Source: Verrucomicrobiota bacterium
GTDB lineage: Bacteria; Verrucomicrobiota; Verrucomicrobiia; Chthoniobacterales; UBA10450
Direction of reading: 5' to 3'
Assembly: GCA_003218785.1 (NCBI GenBank)
Contig: QHOM01000044.1
Coordinates: forward strand, 1-7,851
Length of the DNA stretch: 7,851 bases
Shown: piece by piece, positions 6,405 to 7,851 of the stretch
Numbering within the stretch: position 1 is the first letter of the stretch
Layout: each line of letters opens with the position of its first letter
Program-made: the position numbers and the translations under genes
The notes under the pieces: model-generated
Databases searched by the model: none
The model's input: the letters and a program-made list of their open reading frames with translations, nothing else
Told to the model about the DNA's origin: nothing

Positions 6405-7702
6405 TTCGCTTTCTCTACAATTTGCTCTGGCCGCTCGGGCTTGCATGCTTTCTGCCCGGATATTTTCTTAAAATGGTCCGGCGCGGCGGTTATCGCGAAA
6501 AATTTGGACAGCGTCTGGGAATTTACGATCGCGAACTGCGGGTGCGTCTGGCAAAGCAAAGATCGACATGGTTTCATGCGGTCAGCGTGGGCGAAGTCAT
6601 GATCGCCCTCAAGCTGGCCCAGCAGCTGCGAACGCTCGAACCTGATGTGCATTGTGTGTTAACCACGACGACCACAACCGGATTTGCTTTGGCAAACAAA
6701 AACGCTCCGCCTTGGATCCAAGTCCTGTACACGCCGCTCGATTTCTGGCCGGTCATGCGACGTGCGTTTTCTGTCATTTGTCCGGCGAGGATTATTCTCG
6801 TGGAAGCTGAGATTTGGCCAAATCTCGCCGCCGAAGCGCATGCGCGCCGCATTCCGCTTGTGCTGGTCAATGCGCGGTTATCGCCACGGTCTGAGCGAAG
6901 ATTTCGCCGATTTCGATTTTTCGTCGCACCAACATTCCGGCTTCTCGATTTGGTTTGCGTGCAAGAACTGGAGGATGCCGATCGATGGCACCGACTCGGT
7001 GTCGAACGCAGCCGGATTTGGCATACTGGCAGCATCAAATACGATCCCGCTGATATTGATAGTAATGCGGACGTTCAAGGAATCGACCATTTAGCTGTGA
7101 AGCCGGAGCCGCCCGTGCTCTTTGGGGGCAGCACTCATCGCGGTGAAGAGGAACTTCTCGGCAAAGTTTTTCTGCGGTTGCGTCAGAAGTTTCCGTCGCT
7201 GTGTCTGTTCATTGCGCCACGCCATGTGGAACGCGTGCGAGAAATCCGAGCGCAACTTCAGGCTTTATCGCTACAGGTCGGGTTGGTCAGCGAAGCGGCG
7301 AGTCACAGCGAAACAAATCCGGACTGCGTACTTCTCGACAGAACTGGTGAGCTTCAACGCTGGTACGGGATTGCTACCGTTGTGTTTATGGGGAAGAGCC
7401 TAACCGCGCAAGGTGGACAAAATCCGGTGGAGCCGATCATAGTCGGCAAACCGGTCATATTTGGTCCGCACATGGAAAACTTCGCGACGCTTGCTAAAAC
7501 GCTCGTCTCGAAAGATGGCGCAATCCAGGTTAGCGACGTTGACTCACTTGAACAAGCCCTAGGTAAGCTCCTGCGCGACGGTCAAGCCCGCCAGCGGCTC
7601 GTCCAGAACGCGCGTGAAGTGTTAAACCAGCACCGCGGCGCGACGGCGCGTGCTGCAGCGCTCATCGCCGATCTTCGTTCGCAGCAAGATCAACTACTGT
7701 AG
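6401..7702 (+). CDS. waaA: 3-deoxy-D-manno-octulosonic acid (Kdo) transferase
   Basis: WaaA (KdtA) transfers Kdo from CMP-Kdo to lipid IVA on the cytoplasmic face of the inner membrane, starting the lipopolysaccharide core. I chose GTG 6401, which overlaps the rsmD TGA (GTGA) and gives 433 residues beginning MIRFLYNLLWPL; E. coli has 425. The ATG at 6314 would add 29 unrelated residues lying wholly inside rsmD. The N-terminal hydrophobic segment (4-23) is the usual membrane anchor. Next comes RGGYREKFGQRLG (28-40), the HAVSVGE motif with catalytic-base Glu65 (59-65), and VEAEIWPN (134-141) with its conserved glutamates. The second domain has GGSTHRGEEELL, IAPRHVER, and the nucleotide-sugar site VFMGKSL followed by GGQNPVEPII and FGPHMENF. 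Six consecutive threonines occur at 88-93. Whether it adds one or more Kdo residues cannot be told. It is the last gene of the cluster, followed by a terminator. Confidence 0.95.
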   Translation: MIRFLYNLLWPLGLACFLPGYFLKMVRRGGYREKFGQRLGIYDRELRVRLAKQRSTWFHAVSVGEVMIALKLAQQLRTLEPDVHCVLTTTTTTGFALANKNAPPWIQVLYTPLDFWPVMRRAFSVICPARIILVEAEIWPNLAAEAHARRIPLVLVNARLSPRSERRFRRFRFFVAPTFRLLDLVCVQELEDADRWHRLGVERSRIWHTGSIKYDPADIDSNADVQGIDHLAVKPEPPVLFGGSTHRGEEELLGKVFLRLRQKFPSLCLFIAPRHVERVREIRAQLQALSLQVGLVSEAASHSETNPDCVLLDRTGELQRWYGIATVVFMGKSLTAQGGQNPVEPIIVGKPVIFGPHMENFATLAKTLVSKDGAIQVSDVDSLEQALGKLLRDGQARQRLVQNAREVLNQHRGATARAAALIADLRSQQDQLL

Positions 7703-7703
7703 C

Positions 7704-7727
7704 CGCGCCCATGTGGGGCGCGTTTTT
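7704..7727 (+). terminator. Intrinsic terminator of the asmA-like/rsmD/waaA cluster
   Basis: CGCGCCC (7704-7710) and GGGCGCG (7716-7722) form a perfect 7-bp GC stem around a five-base ATGTG loop, followed at once by five Ts (7723-7727). It starts one base after the waaA TAG. On the other strand the hairpin is not followed by a T-run, so it acts mainly on plus-strand transcripts. Confidence 0.9.
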
Positions 7728-7746
7728 GTGACGAGCAACGCCATAG

Positions 7747-7851
7747 CTAGAACTCCTGCCATTGTAGCATGCCTTCCAGGAGAAAGAGTCCGTCAATTTG
7801 CCTTGCGTGGAAGAATAGCGATTCGATATTGCCGGCGCTTTTTACGACCCT
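7747..7851 (-). CDS. Possible C-terminal end of an unidentified minus-strand protein (cut by right edge)
   Basis: Reading the minus strand from the right edge, 34 codons stay open to a TAG at 7749-7747. The predicted end includes NIESLFFHARQIDG and closes with LLEGMLQWQEF, a composition that looks protein-like, with about 60% G/C at third positions. I do not recognise a family. If real, it converges on waaA with the terminator in the 44-bp gap. A competing plus-strand frame from ATG 7769 is also open to the edge for 27 codons, so strand and coding status are uncertain. Confidence 0.3.
   Translation of the reverse strand, partial: RVVKSAGNIESLFFHARQIDGLFLLEGMLQWQEF

Noticed and set aside
1..7851. 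Mobile element, CRISPR, toxin-antitoxin or defence system
   Set aside because: No transposase, integrase, terminal inverted repeats, repeat-spacer pattern or small-gene pairs were seen. All long frames are explained by core genes.

Overview
This is a compact stretch of bacterial core genome with six recognisable genes and little intergenic space. It shows no mobile element, CRISPR array, tRNA or rRNA. The gene set points to a Gram-negative organism that makes Kdo-containing lipopolysaccharide: a Kdo transferase (waaA/kdtA), an AsmA-like envelope protein, rsmD, a two-domain glnE and rho. The base composition is moderately GC-rich by eye. No gene start has a clear Shine-Dalgarno sequence, and three of the five visible starts are GTG. 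The style of the WaaA and GlnE proteins and a small GAAATC heptamer repeat made me think of Verrucomicrobia (Spartobacteria-like soil lineages). That is an impression, not a demonstrated assignment.

Layout: positions 1-279 (+) hold the C-terminal end of transcription terminator Rho, cut by the left edge. It converges on glnE (384-3125, -), the glutamine synthetase adenylyltransferase/deadenylase. The 104-bp gap between them contains a hairpin and a short direct repeat. Upstream of glnE on the same strand, after a 195-bp spacer with structured sequence, is a DagK/YegS-type lipid kinase (3321-4193, -). A 61-bp divergent region separates it from a plus-strand cluster: an AsmA-like membrane-anchored protein (4255-5829), rsmD (5826-6404) and waaA (6401-7702). 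The three cluster genes overlap through 4-bp ATGA and GTGA junctions. The cluster ends at a strong intrinsic terminator (7704-7727). The last ~105 bp may carry the C-terminal end of an unidentified minus-strand gene.

Functionally, the lipid kinase, AsmA-like protein and WaaA all concern lipids or the outer envelope. RsmD (16S rRNA methylation) is an embedded housekeeping gene. GlnE tunes nitrogen assimilation, and Rho ends transcription. I found no convincing new biological system. The more interesting points are the very tight asmA-like/rsmD/waaA coupling, the low-complexity segments of the AsmA-like protein, the repeat-derived tail of RsmD, and the structured spacer before glnE.
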